From Streptomyces sp. NBC_01214 (lineage in GTDB: Bacteria; Actinomycetota; Actinomycetes; Streptomycetales; Streptomycetaceae), in the NCBI RefSeq assembly GCF_026340975.1, contig NZ_JAPEOS010000003.1:2045777-2109776 (forward strand): a stretch of DNA of 64,000 nucleotides. Reading direction: 5' to 3'. Below are positions 1-9,317 of this stretch, piece by piece. Made by a program: the position numbers and the translations under genes. Positions within the stretch are counted from its first letter, which is position 1. Every line of letters begins with the position of its first letter. The notes beneath the pieces were generated by a model that ran no database searches, was not told the DNA's origin, and saw only the letters and a list, made by a program, of their open reading frames with translations.

Positions 1-1
1 C

Positions 2-1078
2 TCCTCCTGGCAGGACCACCGGTGGCAGCGACGCGTGCTCCAGCCCCAGTTCCACTCGGCCCAGATCAAGGCCTACGCCACCGTCATGACGCAAGAGGCC
101 GTGGCGCTGGCCGCGTCCTGGCAGCCCGGTCAGGTCATCGACGCCAGGCGGGAGTTCCAGGCGCTCACCATCCAGGTCCTCAACCGCGCCCTGTTCTCAC
201 TGCGCGAGGACGACCAGCGGCTCCTCGCGCGCGCCCTGCCCATCGCCTTCGACGGCGTCTACTGGCGCATGGTGATCCCCCTCGAGTCCTGGTTCCGCCT
301 GCCCACGCCGGCCAACCGCCCCTTCACCAGGGCACGGGAGTGCCTGCGGCACGTCGCCGCGAACGCCATCAAGGAACACCACCGTACCCCGGACGGGCCC
401 AGCACACTGCTGTCGACCCTGCTCGACGCGCGGACCGACAGCGGCGAGGCACTGAGCGAAGGCGACATCCACGACCAACTCGTCACGATGATGTTCGCCG
501 GCACCGACACCACCGCCGACACCCTGGCCTCCGCGTTCCAGCTCATCAGCATGCACCCCGAAGTGGAGGAACGCCTCCACGAGGAGGTCAGCACCGCCAC
601 CGGCGGCCGGCCCCTCACCCCCGACGCCCTCCCCGCGCTCGACCACACCCGCCGCGTCATCCTGGAGGCGCTGCGGATGTTCCCGCCCGGCTGGATCGTT
701 ACCCGGGTCACCACCACCGACACCCGCCTCGCCGGGCACCACCTGCCCGCGGGCACCGACGTCCTCTGCAGCCCCTACCTCCACCACCACGACCCGGCCC
801 TGTTCCCGGACCCCGACCGGTTCGACCCGGACCGCTGGCTCCCGCACCGCAACGACACCGTGCCCCGCGGCGCGATGATCCCCTTCGGCGGAGGAAACCG
901 GAGATGCATCGGCGACCAGTTCGCGCTGACACAAGCCACCCTCGTCATCGCGGCAATCGCCGCAAAGTGGCGGCTGCGCTCCACCTCACCCTTGTCGCCG
1001 CGGCCGAGAATGAGCCTCGGACCCGGCCGACTCCGCTTGATCTGCGAACCCCGGACAGCCGCGAACCGGAGCCCGTGA
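2..1078 (+). CDS. Cytochrome P450, 5'-truncated by window edge
   Basis: Heme-thiolate monooxygenase; substrate unknown. The frame is open from base 2 and begins with the W-x-x-x-R-R-x-L-Q-P-x-F-H stretch normally about 100 residues into a P450, so the true start lies outside the window. Seen further on: the I-helix oxygen-activation motif AGTDTT (about codon 165), the K-helix ExxR as EALR, and the heme-binding loop FGGGNRRCIG with its Cys ligand near base 903. The C terminus is normal. The HHHDPALFPDPDRFDPDRW meander is typical of secondary-metabolite P450s in actinomycetes. No ferredoxin or other pathway gene follows, so the pathway is not known. Confidence 0.93.
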   Translation, partial: SSWQDHRWQRRVLQPQFHSAQIKAYATVMTQEAVALAASWQPGQVIDARREFQALTIQVLNRALFSLREDDQRLLARALPIAFDGVYWRMVIPLESWFRLPTPANRPFTRARECLRHVAANAIKEHHRTPDGPSTLLSTLLDARTDSGEALSEGDIHDQLVTMMFAGTDTTADTLASAFQLISMHPEVEERLHEEVSTATGGRPLTPDALPALDHTRRVILEALRMFPPGWIVTRVTTTDTRLAGHHLPAGTDVLCSPYLHHHDPALFPDPDRFDPDRWLPHRNDTVPRGAMIPFGGGNRRCIGDQFALTQATLVIAAIAAKWRLRSTSPLSPRPRMSLGPGRLRLICEPRTAANRSP

Positions 1079-1151
1079 CCCGGCGACGACCCGGGAAGTG
1101 ATCTTTAGACCCCTGGGAACAGGTCCTCCGACGGCCGGACATCGCAGCAGG

Positions 1152-1470
1152 TCAAACAACTCTGTCGGTTGGCCGCCGAGGGCTTCTGGTCCGCTGTCGG
1201 TCCCTGCCCCGCAGGTCCGCAGCGCGGGGGCGGCCGTACCCGCCGTCGTAGGCGTGCCACTCGCGCGACGACGGCAGGGTCGGGCCGCTGCCCACATCGA
1301 AGTAGACCGGGCCCGGCTCGCTGCGATCGGCCAGTGGTGGCCACGCCACAATGTGGCCCCACCAGCCCTGTGCGCGGCCAGTGCAGGTGGTCGCGTCGAG
1401 GGTCCTGGTCGTCGAAGACCCGCCGCAGCCAGTACCTGTCACGGTGCTCGCCGAGGAGGTGGGGCCGCCG
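1152..1470 (-). pseudogene. Frameshifted remnant of an unidentified protein
   Basis: Two minus-strand frames join into one sensible protein: one carries DRYWLRRVFDDQDPRRDHLHW, and after a single extra base near 1365 the next carries WWGHIVAWPP, then YFDVGSGPTLPS. The join HWPRTG/WWGHIVAWPP strongly suggests one ancestral gene with a 1-bp insertion. Neither end has a convincing start or ribosome binding site. The family is not recognised. The rest of 1079-1790 shows no further coding signal. Confidence 0.45.
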
Positions 1471-1790
1471 CGCGCATTCACTCGTCCCCACTCCCCACCG
1501 TGCCCGACCGCGCCCCGCCGCCCCAGCCAAACTGACGTCGCAGCAGGCCGCGGTCGCACCCGTTAGCCACAAAGGGCTTTCGGAGCTGTGGCTTCACAAG
1601 AGCACAACCCGGGACACAGGGAGGGACACACGAGAGGACACGGGGACACAGGCCGCTAGCGCCCGCTTCACCTACACCTTGTGCTCGGCCAGCTTCTGCT
1701 GAGATGCCTGGAGCGCGGCGCGGCAGGGAGTACAGAGCGGGTTCGCTCCGACGCCGTAGCGGCAACAAGGCTGCCGACTTCTCTGCACTA

Positions 1791-2958
1791 CTGACTTCGG
1801 CCTGTCAGGGTGACGCTGGGGCGTCGAGGGTCAGGCCGGTGCCGCTATGAAGCCGTCGAGGGTGTCGGGGCGGTACTGGAGGCGTTTGAGCCGGTTACGG
1901 ACGAGGGTTTCGAGCCGGTCGAGGGCCATGACAGCGAGATTGGCCAGGCTGCGTTTGACGTGCGCTCACACACCCTCGACGGGGTTGAGGTCGGGCGAGT
2001 AGGCGGGCAGCAGGAACACCGTCAGCCATTCGCGCTCGGTGACCAGGTCGCGCATGGCGTGGGAGACGTGGGTGTTCAGCCGGTCCCGGACCAGCACGAC
2101 GGGCGCCCTGACGAGCTGGTGGACGCCGTCGATCAGCGCCATGGCGTCGCGCTCGCCCATGCTGCGACGGTTTCCCTTGCCCGCGGGGTGGGTGCGCAGG
2201 CGATGGCACAGCCGGGTGCGGGAGCCGGGCCGCATGGCGATCAGTCCGGCCACCGACAGGCGCCCGGAGCGTCGGCCGCTGACCGTCACGACCGGGGTGC
2301 GGCCGCGCCGGCCCCAGGTGCGTCCTCTGGGCGACTTCCGGGTGAAGCCCACCTCGTCCTCGAAGCAGATGTAGCCCCCCGCAGGCCGCCCGGGCTCTTT
2401 TACCTCCGCCCAGGTCGCCTCCTTCCACACGGTCACGGCCTGCTCGTCGCGCTCGGCGACCCGCCGCGCAGGAACCTGCGGGCTGAAACCGATCCGGTGC
2501 ATCAGCCTCGTCGCACCCGAGACGCTGTAGGAGACGTGGAATTTCCTTCCAATCAGCGTGGCCATCCTCGCCGCGGTCCACACCTGGTCCTCCACCCAGC
2601 CGTGCGCGGCCGGATCCTGCTCTAGATACCCGGCCAGTTTCTCCAGACAACGCGGGGACAGCCGGCACCGCAATCCACTCGGGCCGCGGGAGGCCAGTGC
2701 CCCGGCTCCGCCGTCCCGCCATAACTGATGCCACTGGTACACCGACTTCTGGCTCACCCGCAGCCGCCGCGGGACCTCAAGCGGTCTGGCCTGCTGCTCG
2801 AACAGCTCGGCTGCCTGCATCCGCACCTTCTCCCGGCGCTGCCGTCCCACAGCGGTCAGCCCGCCCCCATCGCCATACCTCACACACCCTGAGATACAGC
2901 CATCACCCAAGGTCACTCAGGGACTTCGCGCAGATTCACCCCGACGAGCCGAAGTCAG
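1791..2958 (-). mobile_element. IS630-like element, copy A
   Basis: The ends are imperfect inverted repeats: 5'-CTGACTTCGGCCTGTCAGGG at 1791 and its partner reading inward from 2958 (CTGACTTCGGCTCGTCGGGG). Each is preceded by a TA dinucleotide (1789-1790 and 2959-2960), the target duplication expected of IS630/Tc1-type elements. Length is 1168 bp. It sits inside an IS701-type transposase gene, so it came later. A second copy of nearly the same length lies at 54720-55886. Confidence 0.88.
1831..2883 (-). pseudogene. IS630-type DDE transposase, copy A, nonsense and frameshift
   Basis: GTG start at 2883. N-terminal HTH (LRVSQKSVYQWHQLWRDGG), then a DDE domain with CFEDEVGF, a degenerate VRDRLN in place of the usual WD-N, and LLPAYSPDLNPVEG. 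The Trp codon after NPVEGV has become TGA at 1966-1968. Copy B still reads NPVEGVWAHVKRSL there. A further 1-bp deletion near 1843 alters the last residues and brings in a TGA at 1831. The product would lose about 45 C-terminal residues, so transposition by this copy is unlikely. The G-run that breaks copy B is intact here. Confidence 0.88.
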
Positions 2959-3454
2959 TAACGGACCCCGGCGCCCAGGTCTCGGGCACGAACAGCCGCC
3001 AGTCCACCGCCGCCGAGGCATGATCCGAGGCCAGGTGTAGCGAGACTCCCACCTGGCAGTTGGTGACCTTGCCCGCCGTGCCCGTGTACTGCCGCGACAC
3101 ACACGCCGAGGCATTGCCGTCCTTGAGGAATCCGGTGTCATCGAAGATCAGCACGGTGGGCTGGATCGCCTTCTCCATCCTCCAGGCCAGCCGGGCCCTC
3201 ACATGCGCTGGATCCCATGGGCTGGTGGTGATGAAGTGGGCCAGCGCCTGTCGGTTCCCGTCCTCACCAAGCCGGGCGGTCATCGGCTCGACCGACTTGC
3301 GCTGCCCGTCCGTGAGCAGGCCCCGCAGGTAGACCCGCCCCCACCGACGCTGATCATTACGCGCGAACGGCTCGAAGACCTCTGCCGCAAAGTCCTCCAA
3401 CTCGCCACGCACAGCTGAAACTTCCTCCGGCGTCACACATCCCCAACGACACAC
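2959..3454 (-). pseudogene. IS701-type transposase, N-terminal fragment
   Basis: About 160 N-terminal residues of an IS701-family transposase: YLRGLLTDGQRKSVEPM, then the first catalytic region FDDTGFLKDG and RQYTGTAGKVTNCQVGVS, then WRLFVPETW, where IS630-like copy A interrupts it. The rest of the gene (about 230 residues) is not on the other side of the insertion, so the loss is more than a simple insertion. The IS701 transposase at the right end of the window (62755-64000) is a fuller relative and shows what is missing. Confidence 0.85.
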
Positions 3455-3729
3455 CGAACCAGCAGGACACGCAACACCAACACGAACCTGACCAAGCCCT
3501 ACTAGTCAAGGCGAGATGCTCGCGTGGCTCTTGGAAGTCAGTGGTGCCGGGCGAGTTTGACGTCGGAGCGGAGCAGGATGACAGCCAGCAGGGGATGAGG
3601 ACGAGGTCGGGGTAACGGTCGTCGGGCTATCTGTAAGGCAGTTACTACCGTCTGGCTGCGTTCAGTCCAGCGACAGCAGCCCTGAGTCCGCCGACGGACC
3701 GGGAAGCCGGCGGATGTAGCGTCCCGTAT

Positions 3730-5100
3730 GTGGAAATCGCTGACCTGACCCCTCTCGAATCCCGCATCCGGTATGCCTTCGCACGGGGCGAAGCGGTCGA
3801 CGTGCGCCCGGAACACGGGGCCCCGGGCTCTCCAGACGTCGCGGGGTCATCCGTACGCGCTGCGGTGCTGCGCGGACTGTTGCTCTCCGGCCCAGTTGAG
3901 GACGGCGAGATACCCGCGCTGTGCCTGCGCGGGGTGACGATCACAGGCCGACTGGACCTGGCGTATGCCGAGATCCCGTATCCGATCCAGCTCATGGCCT
4001 GCGACTTCGAGGACACACCCGATCTGAGCGAAGCGCGCGTACGCCGACTGGACTTGTGCGCGTCCAGGCTGCCCGCGCTCACCGCGCCAGGCCTGCGCGT
4101 CGAGGGCGACCTCGTACTCGCCGACTGCCAGGTGTCCGGCCCGATCCAACTGGGGTACGCCCGCGTCGAGGGCAACATCAATGCCCCGCGCCTGATGGCA
4201 CAAGGCGAGGTCGTACTCGAGGCGGCCCAGGTGGCTCGTGCCCTCGACCTCGAGGATGCCCGGCTGCACAACCCGCAAGCCCTGGCTCTCAACGCGCCCA
4301 GCCTCAGCCTCGGCACCGTCCTCAACGCGGGTGGCCTCAGGGCCGAGGGCAAGGTCCGACTCACCGGCACCAGGGCAGGCGGCTGGATCTCCTTCATCGA
4401 AGCACGGCTTCACAATCCCGGAGGAGTCGCGCTGGGCCTCAGCAGCTGCGAAGCCCGCCAGCTCACCCTCCGCGACGCGGAGCCCATCAAGGGCGAGGTC
4501 AGACTGCACCACTCCACCTTCAAAGCGATCGAGGCCGATCCGAAGGTGTGGCCCGACGTGGTCCGGCTGGAGGGTCTGGTCTACGAGTCGCTCTCGCCCC
4601 GGCTGCCCGCAGCCCAGCGGCTGCCCCTGCTCGAGCACGACCAGGACGGCTTCGTACCGCACAGCTACGAATAACTCGCGCACGCCTACCGCGGTGCGGG
4701 CGAGGACGGCGAGGCACGGACCGTGCTGCTCGTGGCGCAGCGCAGACACCGCCGGACCCTGCCGTGGCCCGCGAGGCTGTGGGGACACATCCAGGACGTG
4801 ACCGTCGGCTACGGCTTCCGCCCCGCCCGCGCGGTGACCTGGCTACTGGCACTGCTGTTGGTCGGCGCCGTCACCTACGGCCTTCACGAACCACCACGAG
4901 CCGAACCGGGCAAGGGGCCGCAATTCAACGCCCTCGCCTACGCGGCAGACCTGCTGCTCCCGGTCATCGACTTCGGCCAGGAGAAGGCTTTCGCGCCCAC
5001 CGGCGCCCACCAGTGGCTCGCCTATCTTCTGGTCGCGGCGGGATGGGTCTTTGCCACGACCGTCGCGGCCGGCGTCACGCGTAGCCTCAAGCGTCAGTAG
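3730..5100 (+). pseudogene. Actinobacterial membrane protein with repetitive strand domain, split by one in-frame TAA
   Basis: Reading from GTG 3730, about 314 residues of pentapeptide-like, beta-helix-type repeats (LRGVTITGRLDLAYAEI, LRVEGDLVLADCQVSG) run to TAA at 4672-4674. The same frame then continues without a gap (LAHAYRGAGEDGEARTVLL) through a basic linker and three hydrophobic segments (TWLLALLLVGAVTYGL; a second near 4945-4975; WLAYLLVAAGWVFATTVAAGV) to TAG at 5098-5100. Homologous actinomycete proteins, sometimes labelled oxidoreductases, have Gln before the LA-AYR motif, so CAA to TAA is the likely change. The function of the family is unknown to me. Readthrough or a resequencing error are alternatives. 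Confidence 0.75.
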
Positions 5101-5246
5101 CCAGGACGGCACAGAGGTCAGCCCGAAGGGCCAGCTCGCTCCAGGATCGGAGTCACTGGTGCAGTTAACAGGCCACTTCGCGCAGGGGCCGATCTGGGCC
5201 GGGGCGCAGCTGAGGGCGGGCACTCTGGCTGAGGTCTGGGGGGTGG

Positions 5247-6155
5247 TCATGGACGGTTCCCTTCGGATGGCGGCAGTGCTGGCAAGAACGTTTTGGCGCC
5301 GGGTATTCCCTTGGCGGCGCGTTTGGTGCTGGTGGCGAGCGCGGCGGGACGCAGGGTGCCTGGGCCGTAGCGGGCGCGGGCGTGGTCGGTGACCGCTTCG
5401 ATGGCCAGGGCGCGGTCGTCGCTGGGACCGAGGGAAAGCTGCTGGGAGGCCTCGCTGGCCGGGCGGAGATCCTTTGCGCGCAGGCTGATGCTGCGGACGC
5501 GGGCTCGCTGGAGGGCGAGCAGGTCGTACAGCTCGTACGCGGAGGTGGCGATTGCCCGAGTGTGGGGGCTGGCTTCGCTGAGGGTCCGGCTGCGGGTGCT
5601 GGAGCTGCGGTCGGCGTAGCGCACGGACAGGGCCAGGCTTCCGGCGGCCTGCTGGCCGTCGCGCAGGCGGGCGGCGACTTCCTCGGCCAGGGAGAGCAGG
5701 GCTCGCCGGTGCTCGGCCGGGTCCAGGACGTGGTGCGCGAAGGCCCGCTCCGCGCCCAGCGACTTCGCGATCGGCTGGGTCTGGACGGTGCGCGGGTCCT
5801 GGCCGCGGGCGTGGGAGTGCAGGGCGCGGCCGGCGGCGGCGCCGAAGAGCCGTACGAGGGTGGGTACGGGGGTGTCGGCGATGTCGCCGATGGTGTGCAG
5901 GCCGTAGGTGCGCAACTTGCCCGCCGTCGCCGGACCGACCCCGTAGAGCGATGCCACCGGGCGCGGCCGAAGCCACCGTTCGATGTCCGCCGTTTCGATC
6001 ACGGTGGTCATGCCGGGCGGGGTGGCGGCGGCCGCCATCGTCGCGAGCATCCGGTTGGGGGCGACGGCACAGGTCGTCTGCACGCCGTGCAGGGCGAGGG
6101 TTCGCAGCCGCAGGAGCGCGGCGAGCCCGGCGGGGTCGCGCTGTCTTCTCTGGGG
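5247..6155 (-). pseudogene. Y-family DNA polymerase, lacking the N-terminal catalytic part
   Basis: Translesion-polymerase family (DinB/ImuB-like). Seen: end of the palm (LRLRTLALHGVQTTCAVAP then NRMLATMAAAA), the helix-hairpin-helix thumb (SLYGVGPATAGKLRTYGLHT), and the little-finger domain with VRYADRSSSTRSRTL and LQRARVRSISLRAKDLRP. The first roughly 100 residues, which hold the metal-binding Asp/Glu, are missing; homology stops near 6150 at QRDPAGLAALL. A GTG at 6083 could start a shorter, catalytically dead product of 278 residues. A second copy of the broken end lies at 7210-7352. Confidence 0.8.
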
Positions 6156-6458
6156 GATCGAGACCTTCGTGGCGTGGGCCAGCCGGATCGATGCAGCTCA
6201 ACGACGTGATCCCTGAGCCTAGCTTCTGCGACAGGTGTGGCAGATCGCCCGTGAGGGTGAACGAGCCGGGAGACGAACGGCCCGCCCCCGACAATCCGTG
6301 AGCCGGAACAGTGTCGCGCTATCGACGATGTTCCAGATTGCGCACACCCCGACGACAGACTCCCGGCATGAGCCGAGGTGTAAGCCATTAGAGTCCTGCT
6401 GTTGGGTATGTGGCTAGTCGAGCAACTGGCTGCTCGACTGCTGAGGAACTCTGCAGTT

Positions 6459-7070
6459 GTGAGTGATGTGACAGCAGGTATCTTCGCTCTCGGCGGCGCC
6501 ATTGTCGGTGGGCTAGCAACCCTTGCCGGCACTGTGTGGGAGCAGCACCGGCAGAGTCGTACTGCTCGGAGTGAGCGACTCGAGGAGATGGCTAAGGCCG
6601 GCGTGGATGCAGCGATGACCGAGCTCCTGGAGGTTCAGACGGCCCTACGTGCAGCCAAGACCCAGGTGCCCTCAACGAAAGGTTCCTCGTATGAGGAGCC
6701 CCCTTCTACCTTCATGGCTGCGTTTCTGGGGAAAGATCTAACGCCCGAGGAACGAGATGAGCGACTCCATCGCATGATGGACTGTCGCTCAAGGATCAGT
6801 ATCGCTATGCAGCGTGTACCCAGCTATGAGCTGCGAGAACGCGTCGGCATTGACACCTCAATCATCTTCGGGCTCCCGCCAACCGAGAGTGAGTCCGCCT
6901 TCACCCGCAACATGGAAGTCTGCAGAGACGCAGAGTGGTGCCTGGGTGCATACCTCCGCGGGGAACCCCTACCGAGCCTCATGCCAACCGTCGCGAAGGC
7001 GCACGCGGAGTGGCGCAAATTCTCCAGCGAATACAACGCTGCCTGGCATCGTAAGCATCACACGCTCTGA
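6459..7070 (+). CDS. Hypothetical protein with N-terminal membrane anchor
   Basis: About 203 residues if started at GTG 6459, which has a GAGG about 12 bases upstream; an in-frame ATG at 6408 would add 17 residues. Residues 5-23 form one hydrophobic segment (AGIFALGGAIVGGLATLAG), followed by a charged helical region and a soluble remainder with no motif I recognise. Codon use is less GC-biased than its neighbours. It lies between two truncated copies of the same polymerase gene, so it may have arrived with the rearrangement that duplicated them. Confidence 0.7.
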   Translation: MSDVTAGIFALGGAIVGGLATLAGTVWEQHRQSRTARSERLEEMAKAGVDAAMTELLEVQTALRAAKTQVPSTKGSSYEEPPSTFMAAFLGKDLTPEERDERLHRMMDCRSRISIAMQRVPSYELRERVGIDTSIIFGLPPTESESAFTRNMEVCRDAEWCLGAYLRGEPLPSLMPTVAKAHAEWRKFSSEYNAAWHRKHHTL

Positions 7071-7209
7071 CCTGGAGTGTTACATCTATATGGCGGCCCT
7101 ATTTGCGGGGGTTGGCCAGGCGATCGCCACATGCCGATAACTGAGAAGCGTGTGCAGGTTGATCCCGATCGCGTCTGCGTACCGGTCCAGGACGATGAAG
7201 ACACCCCTG

Positions 7210-7352
7210 CGGCGGGATGGCTGCGGCCGGCATCGTGGCCAGCATCCGGTTCGGGGCGATGGCGCATGTCGTCTGCACGCCGTGGAGGGCCAGAGTGCGA
7301 AGCCTCAGGAGCGCGGCGAGTCCGTCGGGGTCGCGCTGCCTTCTCTGGGGGT
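7210..7352 (-). pseudogene. Second fragment of the Y-family polymerase gene
   Basis: About 140 bp reading QRDPDGLAALLRLRTLALHG then VQTTCAIAPNRMLATM, almost the same as the truncated 5' end of the polymerase at 5247-6155 and on the same strand. Both copies lose similarity at the same point, after CTTCTCTGGGG, so the truncated end itself was duplicated. No open frame of useful length remains. The rest of 7071-7577 has no supported gene. Confidence 0.75.
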
Positions 7353-7577
7353 TAGAGCTGATGCCGTGTTCGTAGTTGAGACTTCGACCGATAGTTGGCG
7401 GCTCCGCTTCGCGGTTCCCGCAGGTCGGACTCGATTCTCAGATCGCTAGTTGGCGCGTTCTCCGGCCGTTGGTTGGCGGGTCAGAGCCCGCCGGTACGCA
7501 GCAGGGGAAGGTGGACAGACCTGACGGGAGCGAGGGGCTGCCCGACGGGATCGACGGGATGCGCGGGATGCTCCGCT

Positions 7578-9287
7578 TTACAGCCCATACTTTCCATGCT
7601 CAAACTCCACGGACCGGCCGGCCAGGCGGGTTCCGGTCTTGGTCAAGGTGCGCGCATATGTGATCCTCTGACCCTTCCTTCCGGAGATCCGCGCCCAGTC
7701 GTCCGGATTGGTCGTGCTGGTCAGGTCCTCGATGGATCTGATCTCATCGGCAGCGGCTCGGAGGAGGTCCCGGGCTCCGAGGCCGAGCGGGCCCCCGCGA
7801 TCGAGGTGGCGGGTGATCTGGATGAGCTTGGCACGGTCGACGATGTTCCGGATCGTCGCGCCGGAGCTGAAGTCACTGAAGTAGAGAATCTCGGTTTCGT
7901 TGTTCTCGTACCGCACCTCCAGGAACTCGTTCGAAGAGTCATTGGAGTAGAGATAGTTGATGACCGTCGTGATCATGTTCTCCAGAGCGTGATCCGCGTT
8001 TCCGTCATGGGCTTGGAGATCGTCCGGATGAAGAAGATCGATCGGGCCGAGGTGCCGGGTGAGGATCTCCCTCGCTCCCTTGGCGTCAGGGCGGTCGATT
8101 CGGATCTTCAGATCCAGGCGGCCGGGTCGTAGGACGGCCGGGTCGATCATGTCCTCGCGGTTTGAGGCACCGATCACGATGACGTTCTCCAGGCGCTCCA
8201 CGCCGTCGATCTCGGCGAGCAGCTGGGGGACGATGGTGTTCTCCACGTCTGAGCCGCCGCCCGACCCGCGAGTGCGGAACAGTGACTCCATCTCGTCGAA
8301 GAAGACGATCACGGGTGTGCCCTGGTCGGCCCTCTCCCGGGCCCGTTGGAAGATCAGCCGGATCTGCCGCTCGGTCTCGCCGACGTACTTGTTGAGCAGC
8401 TCGGGGCCCTTGACGTTCAGGAAGTAGCTCCTCCCGCGGAGCGCGGAGCTCTGGTCCGCCTTCTTCGCCAGCGCATTGGCGATGGCCTTGGCGATCATGG
8501 TCTTCCCGCAGCCTGGCGGGCCGTACAGCAGCACGCCCTTGGGCGGCCTGAGCCCGACCTGCCGGAAGAGTCCGGGATGCAGGTAGGGCAGCTCGACCGC
8601 GTTGCGAATCTGGGCGATCTGCTCTTCCAGTCCGCCGATCTGTTCGTAGTCAACGTCGGGGACCTCGTCAAGGAGCAGTTCCTCGGCCTGGGTTCTGGGG
8701 ATGATCTCGAAGACGTGAGCGGAGCGGGGCTCCAGCAGCAGGGTGTCTCCAGGGCGCAGGGTGGAACCGTCCAGCGGGTCGGCGAGTCTCACCACACGCT
8801 GCTCGTCGGTATATCCGGTGACCAGGGCGCGCTCGCCGTCCCCCAGGACCTCATTGAGGGTGACAATGTCGCCGGTGCTCTCGAAGGCCATCGCGGCCAC
8901 GATGTTGAGCGCCTCGTTGAGCATCACCTCCTGACCGCGACGGAGTCCGTCCAGGTCGACGCCGGAGTCGACGTTGACGCGGAGCTTGCGCCCAGCGGTG
9001 AAGATGTCGGCGGTACCGTCCTCGTTTTGCCTGAGGAAGGTGCCGAACCCGGCGGGGGGCTGGGCGAGCCGGTCGACCTCCTCCTTGAGGGCCACCATCT
9101 GGTCGCGGGCCTCACGGAGTGTGGAGGCGAGCCGTTCGTTCTGGGCGGCGACCCCGACCAAACTGGTCTGGAGCTCGACGATGCGTTCCTCGAGAACTGC
9201 CAGCTTCTGCGGCTGTTCCGCGAGTGCGCCCCGCAGCACATCGATGTCCCGTTCCAGCGACGCAATCCGATCCGCAGAGTCGTCCAT
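7578..9287 (-). CDS. Orphan proteasome-associated AAA+ ATPase (ARC/Mpa paralogue)
   Basis: Ring-forming unfoldase of the Mpa/ARC family, which in actinobacteria feeds pupylated proteins to the 20S proteasome. ATG 9287 is chosen because AGGAG lies 6 bases upstream; an in-frame ATG at 9317 abuts the upstream stop. Seen: N-terminal coiled coil (about residues 5-75), OB region with FLRQNEDGTADIFTAGRKLR, Walker A GPPGCGKT (about 256-263), Walker B VIVFFDEMES (about 326-335), sensor GASNREDMIDPAVLRPGRLD. Length (569) fits the family. Unlike housekeeping ARC it has no pup, dop or prcBA nearby, and it ends in KYGL rather than the gate-opening Gln-Tyr-Leu. It probably forms an operon with the RelA/SpoT-domain gene 30 bp upstream. 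Confidence 0.92.
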   Translation of the reverse strand: MDDSADRIASLERDIDVLRGALAEQPQKLAVLEERIVELQTSLVGVAAQNERLASTLREARDQMVALKEEVDRLAQPPAGFGTFLRQNEDGTADIFTAGRKLRVNVDSGVDLDGLRRGQEVMLNEALNIVAAMAFESTGDIVTLNEVLGDGERALVTGYTDEQRVVRLADPLDGSTLRPGDTLLLEPRSAHVFEIIPRTQAEELLLDEVPDVDYEQIGGLEEQIAQIRNAVELPYLHPGLFRQVGLRPPKGVLLYGPPGCGKTMIAKAIANALAKKADQSSALRGRSYFLNVKGPELLNKYVGETERQIRLIFQRARERADQGTPVIVFFDEMESLFRTRGSGGGSDVENTIVPQLLAEIDGVERLENVIVIGASNREDMIDPAVLRPGRLDLKIRIDRPDAKGAREILTRHLGPIDLLHPDDLQAHDGNADHALENMITTVINYLYSNDSSNEFLEVRYENNETEILYFSDFSSGATIRNIVDRAKLIQITRHLDRGGPLGLGARDLLRAAADEIRSIEDLTSTTNPDDWARISGRKGQRITYARTLTKTGTRLAGRSVEFEHGKYGL

Positions 9288-9317
9288 TGCCGGCTCCTGC
9301 GGGTCCTCGTGCTTCAT

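Noticed and set aside
22..1101. Long open frames overlapping the P450 in other frames and on the other strand
   Set aside because: Arg/Pro/His-rich shadow products typical of very GC-rich DNA; the P450 motifs fix the true frame.
1810..2734. Plus-strand open frames across IS630-like copy A
   Set aside because: They are antisense to the DDE transposase and have no recognisable motif.
5051..5246. Possible small minus-strand gene starting MTTPQTSARVP
   Set aside because: The start region reads plausibly, but the rest overlaps the 3' end of the membrane-protein gene and has no supported stop or motif.
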